Shown here piece by piece: positions 62,954 through 64,000 of a DNA stretch of 64,000 nucleotides. The translations under genes and the position numbers were made by a program. The notes beneath the pieces are model-generated. The model made no database searches. It was not told the origin of the DNA and was given only the letters and a program-made list of their open reading frames with translations. Position 1 is the stretch's first letter; each line of letters opens with the position of its first letter. Source of the stretch: Micromonospora antibiotica (GTDB lineage Bacteria > Actinomycetota > Actinomycetes > Mycobacteriales > Micromonosporaceae). The stretch spans positions 1-64,000 of the forward strand of contig NZ_JAGFWR010000016.1 in assembly GCF_017599305.1 (NCBI RefSeq), in the 5' to 3' direction.

Positions 62954-64000
<1,047 letters not shown>

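Overview
The window is high-GC actinobacterial chromosome. Third codon positions are almost all G or C, GTG starts are frequent, and several genes look leaderless. RbpA, WhiA, OpcA, AcnR and a roadblock conservon are all present. The overall gene style fits Micromonosporaceae (Micromonospora or Salinispora type), but that genus-level call is inference. From memory of the M. tuberculosis map, most core genes appear in the same order as the interval from uvrC (Rv1420) to acn (Rv1475c), so this is largely vertically inherited backbone with lineage-specific insertions. I see no tRNA or rRNA genes, insertion sequences, prophage, CRISPR array or replication origin.

Layout. 1-2274: end of an unknown gene, a DedA membrane protein, a PH-like membrane protein and two VOC proteins. 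2318-5304: acnA behind a predicted AcnR operator. 5422-9338: a four-gene roadblock conservon (GTPase, DUF742, roadblock, sensor kinase). 9630-11660: DUF2630 protein, RIO kinase and HAD phosphatase. 11839-12464: acnR with a second copy of the operator. 12582-14826: a tightly coupled three-gene operon of a TIGR04222-type membrane protein with a Cys/Gly tail, a DUF692/MNIO enzyme and a small partner protein; this is the best candidate for a poorly described system. 14889-26109: SDR, mismatch glycosylase, small secreted protein, ABC exporter, echA, small HTH protein, CadD-like transporter, ABC-F protein, zinc metallopeptidase, acVLRF1 and LysE-type exporter.

26401-33313 is the complete SUF iron-sulfur operon (sufR-sufB-sufD-Rieske-sufC-sufS-sufU-sufT). 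Its divergent neighbour is ctaA; ctaB follows further on, giving heme A synthesis. 37595-44811 is the pentose phosphate operon tkt-tal-zwf-opcA-pgl. 44965-48838 is gap-pgk-tpiA-secG followed by rbpA. 49177-52082 is rapZ-yvcK-whiA. 52668-58682 holds a SWIM-domain protein, recQ, uvrC and a secreted EEP-jacalin protein. A secreted penicillin-acylase-family protein, a Rieske lipoprotein and the C-terminal part of UvrA close the window.

Two themes run through it. The first is iron-sulfur biology: aconitase with its regulator, the SUF system with SufR, and Rieske proteins sit together. The second is tandem repeats: at least six GC-rich minisatellite arrays lie in intergenic DNA, mostly just downstream of stop codons. 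In three cases (the CadD-like gene, the LysE-like gene and rbpA) one unit contains the gene's own stop codon.
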